A stretch of DNA of 64,000 bases from Streptomyces microflavus (GTDB taxonomy: Bacteria > Actinomycetota > Actinomycetes > Streptomycetales > Streptomycetaceae), in contig NZ_BMUG01000003.1 of the NCBI RefSeq assembly GCF_014650075.1, positions 682,001 through 746,000 on the forward strand. Direction: 5' to 3'. This document shows positions 46,694 to 55,369 of the stretch, one piece after another. Numbering within the stretch: position 1 is the stretch's first letter; the number at the start of each line of letters is the position of its first letter. Both the position numbers and the translations under genes were made by a program. The notes beneath the pieces were generated by a model that saw nothing but the letters and a program-made list of their open reading frames with translations, searched no databases and had not been told where the DNA came from.

Positions 46694-46912
46694 GTGACCA
46701 ACCCGTTCGAGGACGAGAACGGCACCTACCTGGTGCTCGTCAACCACGAGGGGCAGCACTCCCTGTGGCCCGCCTTCGCGGAGGTGCCCGCCGGCTGGAC
46801 CGTGGTGCACCCGGAGGACACCCGCCAGGCCTGCCTCGACTACGTGGAGGAGAACTGGACCGACCTGCGGCCCAAGAGCCTCACGGAGAGCATGGCGGCC
46901 GATCCGGCATGA
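46694..46912 (+). CDS. MbtH-like NRPS accessory protein
   Basis: 72 residues, GTG start at 46694 after GAGGAGGA. All family marks are present: [33 protein letters not shown] and [14 protein letters not shown]. MbtH proteins bind adenylation domains and activate NRPS modules. There is no NRPS in this window, so it is an orphan serving a distant cluster, probably a siderophore one given the iron box. Confidence 0.93.
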   Translation: MTNPFEDENGTYLVLVNHEGQHSLWPAFAEVPAGWTVVHPEDTRQACLDYVEENWTDLRPKSLTESMAADPA

Positions 46913-47055
46913 CCCTTTCCTGAAACCGCCGCACCCGGTGAAGGCCCATGGCCCGAGCCGTCGCGGAACGCCCGAGGGGGCCCCGGCACCGGCCGGGCCC
47001 TCCTCGGCGACCGGACCACGGGCGACACCAAGGACAGCGAGGTCCGACCCCCGCC

Positions 47056-47940
47056 ATGCCCACCGCATCCCTGAACGGCATCGACCTCGTCCACGACGAC
47101 TCGGGCGGCGACGGAGCGCCCGTGGTGCTCGTCAACGGCACCGGCGCCAGCCGCACCGCCTGGCGCGCCCACCAGGCCCCCGCCCTGCTCGACGCGGGCT
47201 ACCGGGTGGTCGCCCCGGACAACCGGGGCCTCCCGCCGAACGTGTCACCGCCCGGCGGCATCACGCTGGAGACCATGGCGGCCGACCTGGCCGCCCTGAT
47301 CGACCACCTCTCCCTCGCCCCCTGCCGGATCGTCGGCTTCTCCTTGGGCGCCGCCGTCGTCGGCGAACTCCTCCTCACTCGGCCCGAACTCGTCGCCCAG
47401 GCGGTGCTGATGGCCGGCCGGGCCCGCCCCGACACGTTCGGCTCCGCCCTCAACCGGGCCCGCCGTGAACTCCACGACAGCGGGGCCGACGTCCCCGCCT
47501 CGCACCGCGCCGTCTTCTCGGCCCTGTGCTACCTCTCGCCGCACACCCTGAGCGATCCGCAGAAGTCGCGGGACTGGCTCGATGTCTTCACCTTCGCGGC
47601 GGGGGCGAGCGGACCGGGCGTCCGCGCGCAGTACGACGCCATGGGCGACACCGACCGGCTGCCCAGGTACGCCACGATCGACGTCCCGCTCCTGTGCATC
47701 GGCTTCGCCGACGATGTGATGGTCCCGGCGACGGCCACCCGGGAGATCGCCGACACCGTTCCGGGCGCCCGCTACACCGAGATCGCCCGCGCCGGCCACT
47801 TCGGCCATCTGGAACGACCGGCGGAGGTGAACGCCGCCCTCCTCGACTTCTTCGCGGAACTGCCCGCCCGGCCCGTCCGCCGCGAACGTCCCACCGGCAC
47901 CGTCCGCGTGGACGGAAACGCGCTGCCGACCCAGCGCTGA
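47056..47940 (+). CDS. Alpha/beta hydrolase
   Basis: 294 residues from the ATG at 47056. Oxyanion region VVLVNGTGASRTAW, nucleophile elbow CRIVGFSLGAAVVGE (Ser), acid near GFADDVMVP and catalytic His in ARAGHFGHLERPAEV. Distinctive NRGLPPNVSPPGG after strand 4 fits hydrolases that accompany siderophore genes (VlmK/EntF-like release or editing), but no substrate is inferable. Follows mbtH by 143 bases. Confidence 0.85.
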   Translation: MPTASLNGIDLVHDDSGGDGAPVVLVNGTGASRTAWRAHQAPALLDAGYRVVAPDNRGLPPNVSPPGGITLETMAADLAALIDHLSLAPCRIVGFSLGAAVVGELLLTRPELVAQAVLMAGRARPDTFGSALNRARRELHDSGADVPASHRAVFSALCYLSPHTLSDPQKSRDWLDVFTFAAGASGPGVRAQYDAMGDTDRLPRYATIDVPLLCIGFADDVMVPATATREIADTVPGARYTEIARAGHFGHLERPAEVNAALLDFFAELPARPVRRERPTGTVRVDGNALPTQR

Positions 47941-48013
47941 CCCCCGAGGGAGGTGAGGTACGCCTAGGCTGCCACCGGCCAGACGTACCGGTACCGACCC
48001 AGGAGTACGCCCC

Positions 48014-48562
48014 ATGTCCGTCCCCGCCCCGCAGCACCCGTATCCCGATGCCTTCCGACCGGACGATGCGCCGGCGCCGCACCCGCTCCTCGCACCGGTG
48101 CTCGGGCTCCTGGGCACCTGGGCGGGGAACGGGAGGGGCGGATATCCCACGCTCGACGACGAGTTCGGCTATGCGCAGGAGCTCACCTTCAGCCACGACG
48201 GACGCCCCTTCCTCCACTACGTGTCGCGCGCCTGGCTGCTCGACGCCGACGGCCGCCCCCTGCGGCCCTCGGCCCGGGAGGGCGGCTGGTGGCGGCTGCA
48301 GCCGGAGGGGCGGGTGGAGGCGCTGATCACCCAGCCCACCGGCATCGCGGAGATCGCGGTCGGCCGGGCCGCCGACGGCACCGTCGACCTCGCCACCCAC
48401 GAAGTGGCCCTCGCCCCCACGGCCAAGAAGGTCGACGCCACCCGCCGCCGCTACACCCTCACCGACGAGGACACCCTCACCTTCGTCCACGACCTCGCGG
48501 CGGTCGGACAGCCCCTGCAGCACCACCTGTCGGCGCAGTTCCGGCGGTACGACAAGGAGTAG
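48014..48562 (+). CDS. Nitrobindin-family heme protein (DUF1794/THAP4-like)
   Basis: 182 residues; ATG at 48014. The signature [16 protein letters not shown] fits the family G-T-W-x-G-x-G-x-G-x-Y-P, followed by a ten-strand barrel ([60 protein letters not shown]). Nitrobindins bind heme in a barrel and isomerise peroxynitrite. The heme-ligand His is probably the one in the C-terminal LQHHLSAQF segment. Confidence 0.9.
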   Translation: MSVPAPQHPYPDAFRPDDAPAPHPLLAPVLGLLGTWAGNGRGGYPTLDDEFGYAQELTFSHDGRPFLHYVSRAWLLDADGRPLRPSAREGGWWRLQPEGRVEALITQPTGIAEIAVGRAADGTVDLATHEVALAPTAKKVDATRRRYTLTDEDTLTFVHDLAAVGQPLQHHLSAQFRRYDKE

Positions 48563-48654
48563 CGCCGGACCGACGGGGCATAGATCGGATTTGCATACCG
48601 ACGGTCTTGTGGGGCATATGGACAGGACAACTTTTGGTAAGGAGTTCGTATCCG

Positions 48655-49080
48655 ATGTCCATGCCCAGTTACCCTCAGCAGCCGAACGCGGACCATGTGC
48701 AGTACGGCGCGCAGTACGGCGCTCCGGAACCCGCCAGGAGCAACGGGTTGGCGGTCACCGCGCTCGTCCTGGGTCTGCTCGCCATCCTCTTCTTCTGGAC
48801 GGTCGTCGGAGGACTCCTTCTCGGCCTCCTCGCGGTGGTGTTCGGCATCCTCGGGGCGCTCCGCGCCCGCCAGGGGCGGGCCCCGCGCAAGGGCATGGCG
48901 ATCGCCGGTGCCGTCCTCGGCGGACTCGGGCTGATCGGCGGGGCCATCGTCCTCGTCATCGGCATATCCGTCGTGAACTCCGGCTCGTTCCAGGACTTCG
49001 AGGACTGCATGCAGAGCGCGAACAGCTCGGCCGAAGAGGACCGCTGCGCCGAGGACTTCGGCGAGAACCTGTTCAAGTGA
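48655..49080 (+). CDS. DUF4190-like two-helix membrane protein
   Basis: 141 residues. A Gln/Tyr/Pro-rich N-terminal stretch (MSMPSYPQQPNADHVQYGAQ) precedes two tightly spaced membrane helices (AVTALVLGLLAILFFWTVVGGLLLGLLAVVFGILG and AIAGAVLGGLGLIGGAIVLVIGI), typical of DUF4190. The C-terminal tail has two cysteines. ATG at 48655, with a second ATG at 48661 as alternative. Function unknown. Confidence 0.75.
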   Translation: MSMPSYPQQPNADHVQYGAQYGAPEPARSNGLAVTALVLGLLAILFFWTVVGGLLLGLLAVVFGILGALRARQGRAPRKGMAIAGAVLGGLGLIGGAIVLVIGISVVNSGSFQDFEDCMQSANSSAEEDRCAEDFGENLFK

Positions 49081-49220
49081 CCTCGAACGGCGGGACGGCG
49101 GTTTGCGACCGCGGCCCGAGTTTGTGACGGTAGGGGCGGGGAGTGGTCTTCCTCACCACCGGACCCGACGGTCCGGAGGATCATGTGTGCCCAACCGAGC
49201 AGAGGGAAGAGGAGGGTTCG

Positions 49221-49298
49221 ATGTCCTCGAAGCGACGTCGTAAGAAGAGGGCCCGCCGCAAGAACGGCGCCAACCACGGCAAGCGCCCGCAGAGCTGA
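49221..49298 (+). CDS. Tiny Arg/Lys-rich protein
   Basis: 25 residues, MSSKRRRKKRARRKNGANHG to KRPQS, ATG at 49221 with GAGGAGGG 6 bases upstream. Extremely basic; probably binds nucleic acid or the ribosome. It was overlooked by size but has a perfect ribosome site and a 19-bp terminator, and such short basic proteins recur in streptomycetes. No family name can be given safely. Confidence 0.6.
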   Translation: MSSKRRRKKRARRKNGANHGKRPQS

Positions 49299-49310
49299 GG
49301 CCGGTCCGGG

Positions 49311-49350
49311 GGTCCGGGGGGCAGCACCGCACGGTGCTGCCCCCCGGACC
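49311..49350 (+). terminator. Strong hairpin terminator
   Basis: A 19-bp perfect stem (arms 49311-49329 and 49332-49350) with a tight loop after the tiny basic protein. Confidence 0.88.
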
Positions 49351-49436
49351 TGTTCCGGGCGTTCGCCGAGCGCCCGCCGGACCCTTCGTGCCCCACGGAT
49401 GTGGGGGAGCGGCCGGAGCACTCATAAGGTGAGCCC

Positions 49437-50582
49437 ATGTCTGCCACGTTGAGCTCCGAAAAGACCGCGGCCGCGCTCCGTAGATCGGCACGCGTCTCGG
49501 TCGAACTGCTGCTGGTCCTGTTGATGGCCGCCGTCGCCCTGTGGCTTCTGGGCCGGACCTGGTCGGTGGTCTGGCCCCTCATAGTGGCTCTGCTGCTCAC
49601 CACCCTGACCTGGCCGTTCGCCCGCTTCCTGCGCCGCCGAGGATGGCGGCCCGCACCGGCCGCGGCGCTGGTGACCGTGCTGTTCCTTCTGGTCGGCAGC
49701 GGTGTCATCGCGCTTATCGCGGTGCCGGTCGCCTCGCAGTCCGGCGAGCTGGCCGACGGTGTCGTCGAAGGCATCGGAAGGCTGCGCGACTGGGCAGCAG
49801 GGCCGCCGCTGAACATCAGCGACGCCCAGATCACGGGCGCCTTCGACTCCGCCGTCGACCGCATCGAGAACAGCGCGGGAAGCGTCGTCAACACCGCGGT
49901 CACCGGGGTGAGCACCGTCTTCAGCGGCTTGATCACCGCGATTCTGGCCCTCTTCCTGATGTTCTTCTTCCTGAAGGACGGCCCCCGCTTCCTCCCGTGG
50001 CTCGGCCGCCAGCTGCCCGGCCGCCTCGCCACCGACGTCCCCGTTGTGGCCGAACGCTGCTGGAACACGCTCGGTTCGTTCGTACGGTCCCAGGCGTTCG
50101 TGGGCCTGCTGGACGCCGTCTTCATCGGTATCGGCCTGTGGATCCTGGACGTTCCCCTGGTGCTGCCGCTGGCGGTGCTGACGTTCGTCTCCGCGTTCGT
50201 GCCCATCGTCGGTGCGGTCTTCGCCGGTTTCGTCGCGGTGCTGATCGCGCTGGTCTCCAACGGCCTGACGGACGCGCTGATCGTGCTGGCGATCATCATC
50301 GCTGTGCAGCAGCTGGAGGGGAACGTCTTCCAGCCCATGATCCAGAGCCGCGGACTCGGCCTGCACGCGGCGGTGGTCCTGCTGGCGGTGACGCTCGGCG
50401 GCAGTCTGGCCGGAGTCGTGGGAAGCCTGCTCGCGGTCCCGGCGGCGGCGCTGATGGCCGTGATCTGGAACTATCTGCGCGAGCAGCTCAGCGACCCGCT
50501 GGAGGGGCCGGAACAGCAGGACCGGGAACCGGAGCCGGCCCCGGGCGGCGGCCCCGACGCCGACGCCCCTGTTCCCGCCTGA
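49437..50582 (+). CDS. AI-2E family membrane transporter
   Basis: 381 residues with eight membrane helices in the two-plus-five layout of the AI-2E exporter family (VELLLVLLMAAVALWLLG; PLIVALLLTTLTWPFARFL; ALVTVLFLLVGSGVIALIAV; then ILALFLMFFFLKDGPRFLPWL; IGIGLWILDVPLVLPLAVLTF; VPIVGAVFAGFVAVLIAL). Some members export autoinducer-2 or act as Na+/H+ antiporters; the streptomycete substrate is unknown. C-terminal tail is acidic and Pro-rich. Confidence 0.88.
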   Translation: MSATLSSEKTAAALRRSARVSVELLLVLLMAAVALWLLGRTWSVVWPLIVALLLTTLTWPFARFLRRRGWRPAPAAALVTVLFLLVGSGVIALIAVPVASQSGELADGVVEGIGRLRDWAAGPPLNISDAQITGAFDSAVDRIENSAGSVVNTAVTGVSTVFSGLITAILALFLMFFFLKDGPRFLPWLGRQLPGRLATDVPVVAERCWNTLGSFVRSQAFVGLLDAVFIGIGLWILDVPLVLPLAVLTFVSAFVPIVGAVFAGFVAVLIALVSNGLTDALIVLAIIIAVQQLEGNVFQPMIQSRGLGLHAAVVLLAVTLGGSLAGVVGSLLAVPAAALMAVIWNYLREQLSDPLEGPEQQDREPEPAPGGGPDADAPVPA

Positions 50583-50621
50583 CGCGGTGCGGCCGGGCCG
50601 CGGTGGCCTGCGCCCCGGGTC

Positions 50622-51263
50622 TCACCTCGGCCGGGCCGCACCTGCGGGGCGTGGCGCGCCCAGGCGCAGCCGGCTGAGGACGGCCGGGCGGGCGAGTCCG
50701 GGCATGGTGAGGGCCCACATGGCGCTGACCTGCTGGTGCAGGCCGTCCCGCTCGGCCAGGGCGAGGGAGAGCATCTGTACGCCGCTGTAGCAGCCCACGA
50801 TGGTCCGGGAAGCCTCTACGGGTTCGACGTGGTCCTGGAGTTCGTCGGCCGCGCGGGCGGATTCGAGGACGGCGGTCACGGCTCCCAGCGGGCCCGCGTA
50901 GCTCTCGGCGGTCTGGTAGGGGCCCGGCTCGATCGACAGGCGTACGGCGGCCCGCAGGACGGGGTCCTCCAGGAGGCCGGCCGTGTAGTGGTGGCTGATG
51001 TCGATCAGGGCCTGGAGCCAGAACTGGGGAACCGGCCCTGATGCCGTCTGCTCGGCGACCTGCTGGAAGTACGTGTTCTGGTGGGCCAGGATCGCGTCGC
51101 CGACCTGTTCCTTGGAGTCGAAGTGGTGGTAGAAGCCGTCGCGCGAGACCTGGGCGAGGCGCTGGATCTCGGGTGTCGCCGCGCCTGTGTAGCCGTCCCG
51201 GGCGATGATCACACCGGCGGCCTCGATGATCCGCTGAACGGTCTGCTCCTCGCGGTCCTGCAT
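50622..51263 (-). CDS. TetR-family regulator of the ScbR (butyrolactone receptor) type
   Basis: 213 residues from the ATG at 51263, which follows GGGAGG by 7 bases; the GTG at 51269 is too close to it. N-terminal HTH (AAGVIIARDGYTGAATPEIQ, VSRDGFYHHFDSKEQVGDAI). The C-terminal part (ELQDHVEPVEASRTIVGCYSGVQMLSLALAERDGLHQQVSAMWALTMPGLARPAVL) resembles gamma-butyrolactone receptors such as ScbR. It is divergent from the AurF-type oxygenase, with two abutting 25-bp operators between, so it probably represses itself and that operon until a small ligand binds. Confidence 0.88.
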   Translation of the reverse strand: MQDREEQTVQRIIEAAGVIIARDGYTGAATPEIQRLAQVSRDGFYHHFDSKEQVGDAILAHQNTYFQQVAEQTASGPVPQFWLQALIDISHHYTAGLLEDPVLRAAVRLSIEPGPYQTAESYAGPLGAVTAVLESARAADELQDHVEPVEASRTIVGCYSGVQMLSLALAERDGLHQQVSAMWALTMPGLARPAVLSRLRLGAPRPAGAARPR

Positions 51264-51440
51264 CCTCACGCCTCCCTGGGCCGCGTCCGACGCTACCCGG
51301 AGCGCGGCCGGTACGCCCCCCGGTGCTGGGCCGGGTGCCAGACACCGGCGTACTCCAGCGACCCGGTTCCGCCTCGCGGAACGACGCGGCGTGGAGAGCT
51401 CGTACAGATTCCCCGCACGGGTCTAGGCCCGCACCCCGCC

Positions 51441-51465
51441 CTTGCTATACCTTGCGTCTAATAAG
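51441..51465. promoter_or_regulatory. Operator 1 (25-bp palindrome, TetR-type)
   Basis: Arms CTTGCTATAC (51441-51450) and GTCTAATAAG (51456-51465) around a 5-base spacer match as inverted repeats at 7 of 10 positions. It lies immediately next to operator 2 in the divergent promoter region of the ScbR-like gene. Confidence 0.65.
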
Positions 51466-51490
51466 CTTGCTAGACACGGCGTCTAACAAG
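51466..51490. promoter_or_regulatory. Operator 2 (25-bp palindrome, TetR-type)
   Basis: Arms CTTGCTAGAC (51466-51475) and GTCTAACAAG (51481-51490) around a 5-base spacer match at 9 of 10 positions, with a perfect TAGAC-N5-GTCTA core at 51471-51485. It is the better of the two sites. The rest of the 330-base gap 51264-51593 shows no gene. Confidence 0.75.
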
Positions 51491-51593
51491 TGGGGGCGGC
51501 GCACGGCGGCCACATGGATCCCATCGGGCGGGAACGCGATGGGGCAGCGGCCGGGCGGCCCCGGGTCGATCTCTCGAGTCAAGGAGCCGCACC

Positions 51594-52508
51594 ATGTCAA
51601 GCAGCACCGTTCGGCCGGAGGACCAGGACCGGCTCGCCGAGCAGGACGTCGCCCGACGACTGCTCGACTCGGCCGCCCAACTGTCGTACGACCCGGCCAC
51701 CCAGGTGGACTGGGAGACCCCGCTCGACCCCGACCACCACGGTGCGAGCCCCGAGTGGTCCACGCTCTACGGCACCGCGTACTGGAACGAGTTGACCGAC
51801 GCCCAGCGCAAGGCGCTCACCCGTCAGGAAGCGGCGTCCGTCGCCAGCACGGGGATCTGGTTCGAGATGATCCTCCAGCAGATGGTGCTCCGCGACATGT
51901 ACGCCAAGGACCCGACCGACCCCCGGTTCCAGTGGGCCCTCACCGAGGTGGCCGACGAGTGCCGCCACTCGATCATGTTCGCCCGGGGCGCCGCGAAGCT
52001 GGGCGCACCCGCCTACCGGCCGCGCCGCCCCGTGGTGGAGCTGGGACGCGCCTTCAAGACGCTGGCCTTCGGCGAGGCGGCCTACGCGGCGATACTCGTG
52101 GCCGAGGAAGTCCTCGACGTGATGCAGCGCGACTGGATGCGGGACGAGCGGGTCGCACCCTTCGTCCGCACCATCAACAACATCCATGTCGTGGAGGAGT
52201 CGCGGCACATGAAGTTCGCCCGCGACGAGACCCGCAAGCGGCTGCGCGACGCGGGCGCGGTACGGCGCCGGATCAACGCGATCGTGGTGGCGATCGCCTC
52301 GTACTACATCGTCACCAGCATGGTGAACCGGGACGTCTACGCGAACGCCGGTCTGGACTCCGCCCGCGCCCGCGCCGAGGCCAGGGCCAACGAGCACCAC
52401 AAGTCGCTGATGCGCTCCAGCTGTTCGGGGCTGATGGAGTTCCTGGCCTCGGCCCGGCTGCTGACCCGGCCGGCCCTGTTCTTCTACAGGCGCGCCTCGC
52501 TGATCTGA
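51594..52508 (+). CDS. AurF-type diiron oxygenase (probable amine N-oxygenase)
   Basis: 304 residues; ATG at 51594, AAGGAG 7 bases upstream. Ferritin-like helical bundle with paired diiron motifs: EVADECRHSIMFARGAAKLG and HVVEESRHMKFARDETRKRL, plus an early Glu (TRQEAASVAS). This is the AurF family, which oxidises arylamines to hydroxylamine/nitro groups or makes azoxy bonds. It has no other biosynthesis genes nearby. Downstream is an FprB-type reductase that can supply electrons. The TetR operators upstream suggest signal-dependent expression. Confidence 0.88.
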   Translation: MSSSTVRPEDQDRLAEQDVARRLLDSAAQLSYDPATQVDWETPLDPDHHGASPEWSTLYGTAYWNELTDAQRKALTRQEAASVASTGIWFEMILQQMVLRDMYAKDPTDPRFQWALTEVADECRHSIMFARGAAKLGAPAYRPRRPVVELGRAFKTLAFGEAAYAAILVAEEVLDVMQRDWMRDERVAPFVRTINNIHVVEESRHMKFARDETRKRLRDAGAVRRRINAIVVAIASYYIVTSMVNRDVYANAGLDSARARAEARANEHHKSLMRSSCSGLMEFLASARLLTRPALFFYRRASLI

Positions 52509-52629
52509 TCCGGGCCGTACGCCCCACGGCCGACGACCCGGGCGGAGGACCCGCGCCGATGATCCGCACTGAGGACCCGCGCCGAGGATCCCGCGCCTGC
52601 GTTCCCCGACCACGACCCGAGACGACGAG

Positions 52630-54282
52630 ATGACCTACGCCATCACCCAGACCTGCTGCTCCGACGCCACCTGCGTCGCCGTGTGCCCCGTCAACTGCAT
52701 CCATCCGACCCCCCAGGAGCGGGCGTTCGGCAGTACGGAGATGCTCTACGTCGACCCGGAGACCTGCATCGACTGCGGGGCCTGCGCCGACGCCTGCCCG
52801 GTCGACGCGATCTTCCCGGTGGACAGCCTCTTCGGGGCGCAGAAGGAGTACGCGGCCATCAACGCGGCCTACTTCGAGGACCGGGAGCCCGAACCCGCCC
52901 CCGCCGGGCCGAACTTCCACGCCTGGGGCGAGCCCACCTTCGAGCGCGGCCTGCCCTCCGACTTCGCCCCCATCCGGGTGGCGGTCGTCGGCACAGGACC
53001 GGCCGGCATGTACGCCGCCGAGGACCTGCTCCTGCACACCAACGCCGAGGTGACCCTGGTCGACCGGCTGCCGGTGGCGGGCGGCCTCGTCCGCTACGGC
53101 GTGGCGCCCGACCACCCCGCGACGAAGAAGGTCGGCGAGACCTTCGCCCGGTTCCACTCCCACCCCCGGGTGCGGATGCATCTGGGCGTCGAGGTCGGCA
53201 AGGACATCACGGCCCAGGAGCTCGCCGCGCACCACGACGCGGTGATCTACGCGGTCGGCGCCTCCACCGACCGCAGGCTCGGCATCCCGGGGGAGGAGCT
53301 GCCCGGCAGCTCCTCGGCCACCTCGTTCGTCTCCTGGTACAACGCCCACCCGGAGGTGGCCCCGGAGTCCGTGCGCCTGACCGCGGAACGCGTGGTCGTC
53401 GTCGGCAACGGCAACGTGGCCCTGGACGTCGCGCGCATCCTCGTCACGGACCCCGAGGCGCTGGCCGCCACCGACATCGCCGACCACGCCCTCGCGGCGC
53501 TGCGGGAATCGAAGGTCCGCGAGGTGGTCCTGCTGGGCCGGCGCGGACCCGAGGACGCGGCCTGCACCGCCTCCGAGCTGCTCGCCCTGAAGCACCTGCC
53601 GGGTGTCGGCCTGGTCGTCGACGACCACGACCCGCGGACCGGCGCCGCGATCGAGGCGGCTGCTCCGGGAGGGAAGGCGGCCCTGCTGCGGGACGTGGAG
53701 CGCCGGGCGGTGGACTGGTCACGTCCTCCCGCGCCCGGGCGGCGCATCGTCTTCCGCTTCCACTCCGCCCCGGTGGAGGCGCTCGGGGAGGACTGCGTCA
53801 CAGCCGTGCGCGTGACGGCCGGGCCTGGGGAGAAGGACATCCAGGCGGGCCTGCTGCTGCGGGCGATCGGCTACCGGGGCGTGGCCGTGCCGGGCCTGCC
53901 CTTCGACGAGGCGTCCGGGACCGTACCGCACGAGGCGGGCAGGGTGAGCGGTACGCCGGGGACGTACGTCGTCGGCTGGATCAAGCGCGGCCCCTCGGGC
54001 GGCATCGGCGCCAACCGCACCTGCGCGGCCGAGACCGTCGGAACGCTGCTGGCCGACGCCGTGGCGGGCGCCCTGACCGCCCCGGCCCACCCGCCGACGG
54101 CGTTCCGCCGCCTCGCCCGCAGCCGCGGCGGTCATGTCGTCGACGCCCGGGGGCTGGCCGCCATCGACCGGGCCGAGGTGGCCCGCGGCCGCGACCACGG
54201 CCGCCCGCGCGTCAAGCTCGGCACGGTGCCCGCCCTGGTGGCGGCGGCGAAGGGCCGCCGCCGCTGGAGGACGCCGAGCTGA
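52630..54282 (+). CDS. fprB: Ferredoxin/ferredoxin-NADP reductase fusion (FprB type)
   Basis: 550 residues. Residues 1-75 are a ferredoxin domain with Cys9/10, 15, 19, 23 (TCCSDATCVAVCPVNCIHP) and a second set (ETCIDCGACADACPVDAIFP). Residues 110-545 are the reductase: FAD site VAVVGTGPAGMYAAEDLLL, RYGVAPDHPATKK, NADP site VVVVGNGNVALDVARIL and the end VVGWIKRGPSGGIGANR ... HGRPRVKLGTVPALV. It matches mycobacterial FprB. It likely feeds electrons to the AurF-type oxygenase 121 bases upstream. Confidence 0.93.
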   Translation: MTYAITQTCCSDATCVAVCPVNCIHPTPQERAFGSTEMLYVDPETCIDCGACADACPVDAIFPVDSLFGAQKEYAAINAAYFEDREPEPAPAGPNFHAWGEPTFERGLPSDFAPIRVAVVGTGPAGMYAAEDLLLHTNAEVTLVDRLPVAGGLVRYGVAPDHPATKKVGETFARFHSHPRVRMHLGVEVGKDITAQELAAHHDAVIYAVGASTDRRLGIPGEELPGSSSATSFVSWYNAHPEVAPESVRLTAERVVVVGNGNVALDVARILVTDPEALAATDIADHALAALRESKVREVVLLGRRGPEDAACTASELLALKHLPGVGLVVDDHDPRTGAAIEAAAPGGKAALLRDVERRAVDWSRPPAPGRRIVFRFHSAPVEALGEDCVTAVRVTAGPGEKDIQAGLLLRAIGYRGVAVPGLPFDEASGTVPHEAGRVSGTPGTYVVGWIKRGPSGGIGANRTCAAETVGTLLADAVAGALTAPAHPPTAFRRLARSRGGHVVDARGLAAIDRAEVARGRDHGRPRVKLGTVPALVAAAKGRRRWRTPS

Positions 54283-54299
54283 TCCGCCCGCGCAGAGCC

Positions 54300-54332
54300 G
54301 AGGCCCCACCGGTCACCGACCGGTGGGGCCTC
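54300..54332 (+). terminator. Strong hairpin terminator
   Basis: A 15-bp perfect stem (arms 54300-54314 and 54318-54332) with a 3-base loop ends the oxygenase-reductase transcript. Confidence 0.85.
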
Positions 54333-54480
54333 AGCGGTTCGTGCAGACAGGAGGGGAGCGCCTGCATGAACTCGGGTCAGGGAGTCTCGTACCCACTGCG
54401 CGCCGGATTGCACCTGGGAGCGCCTGTGGGACGCGGCACAGGGGCTCCGCGGCCGGGCAGCGGGTATGCCCGGCGGCGGG

Positions 54481-54924
54481 TCAGCGGATTTCGGAACTGC
54501 CTCCGGCCGCTGTCAGTTCGGCCAGCTTCTGGAATTCACCCAGGTCGTAGTTGGCCAGGGCCGAATCCAGATTTGTGAGAGCGCCGAGGTGTTCCAGGAA
54601 ACCCTGGGGGTCGTATTCGATCTGGAGCGCGACCCGGCTGGAACGGTCGTCGAGCCGGTGGAACGTGACCACCCCGGCGTGATGGACCCCCTCGGTCGTC
54701 CTCCAGGCGATGCGGTCCTCCGGCACGACCTCCGTCAGCTCCGCGACGAACGCCTTGTCCGCCCCGGGCAGCGACAGCTGCCAGGCGAAACGCCGCTCGT
54801 CCAGCGGGTCGACCCGCTGCACGTGGCTCAGGAACCTCGGCCACTGGGTGACATCGCTCCACAGCGCCCAGGTGACGGCGACCGGGGCCTCGATGTCGAC
54901 GGTCTCGACGAGTGAGGAGGACAT
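54481..54924 (-). CDS. SRPBCC-fold (START-like) protein
   Basis: 147 residues from the ATG at 54924 (AAGGTGG upstream). The helix-grip fold pattern is clear: VETVDIEAPVAVTWALWSDVTQWPRFLSHVQRVDPLDERRFAWQLSLPG ... RIAWRTTEGVHHAGVVTFHRLDDRSSRVALQIEYDPQGFLEHLGAL. This resembles the streptomycete polyketide cyclase/dehydrase-like SRPBCC proteins near stress genes. Ligand unknown. Confidence 0.85.
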   Translation of the reverse strand: MSSSLVETVDIEAPVAVTWALWSDVTQWPRFLSHVQRVDPLDERRFAWQLSLPGADKAFVAELTEVVPEDRIAWRTTEGVHHAGVVTFHRLDDRSSRVALQIEYDPQGFLEHLGALTNLDSALANYDLGEFQKLAELTAAGGSSEIR

Positions 54925-55062
54925 GCACAACCACCTTGCTTTCCCTCGGATGCGGCTTGCGCCCTCTGGTACCCGCATCCTCTCCGGCCACGCGGAGCCG
55001 ACCGACGGAAAATCTTTATGAGGCGCATACTCGGAGATAGTCGGCATTGTTTGGAGGGCTCC

Positions 55063-55218
55063 ATGATTATCCTCGGTGTCATTCTCCTGGTGATCGGCCT
55101 GATCGCCGGCATTTCCATCCTCTGGACCATCGGGATCATTCTCGTGGCCATCGGTCTGGTGCTCTGGGTCCTGGGGGCGACGGGCCGCGCGGTGGGCGGA
55201 AGGCGCCACTACTGGTAG
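55063..55218 (+). CDS. DUF6131-type small membrane protein
   Basis: 51 residues from the ATG at 55063 (TTGGAGGG 6 bases upstream). Two hydrophobic helices (MIILGVILLVIGLIAGISIL, WTIGIILVAIGLVLWVLGA) and the family end GRAVGGRRHYW. Function unknown. A short unrelated spacer separates it from the WGR gene. Confidence 0.78.
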   Translation: MIILGVILLVIGLIAGISILWTIGIILVAIGLVLWVLGATGRAVGGRRHYW

Positions 55219-55369
55219 CCCCCGGGGAAGGAACCCGCACACCGCATGATCGCCGCCGCCGCTCCCGTACGGGGGACGGCGGCGACGCGTTGTCAGTGGC
55301 ACCTCCTACGGTGTGGAGCAGTGAGACCCGCCGGAACGGCCGCGGGTCCGCCCTGGGGAGGGGTCTGCC

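Noticed and set aside
47951..47972. Possible iron box before the nitrobindin gene (GGTGAGGTACGCCTAGGCT)
   Set aside because: Only about 12 of 19 positions fit the consensus and the arms are not symmetric.
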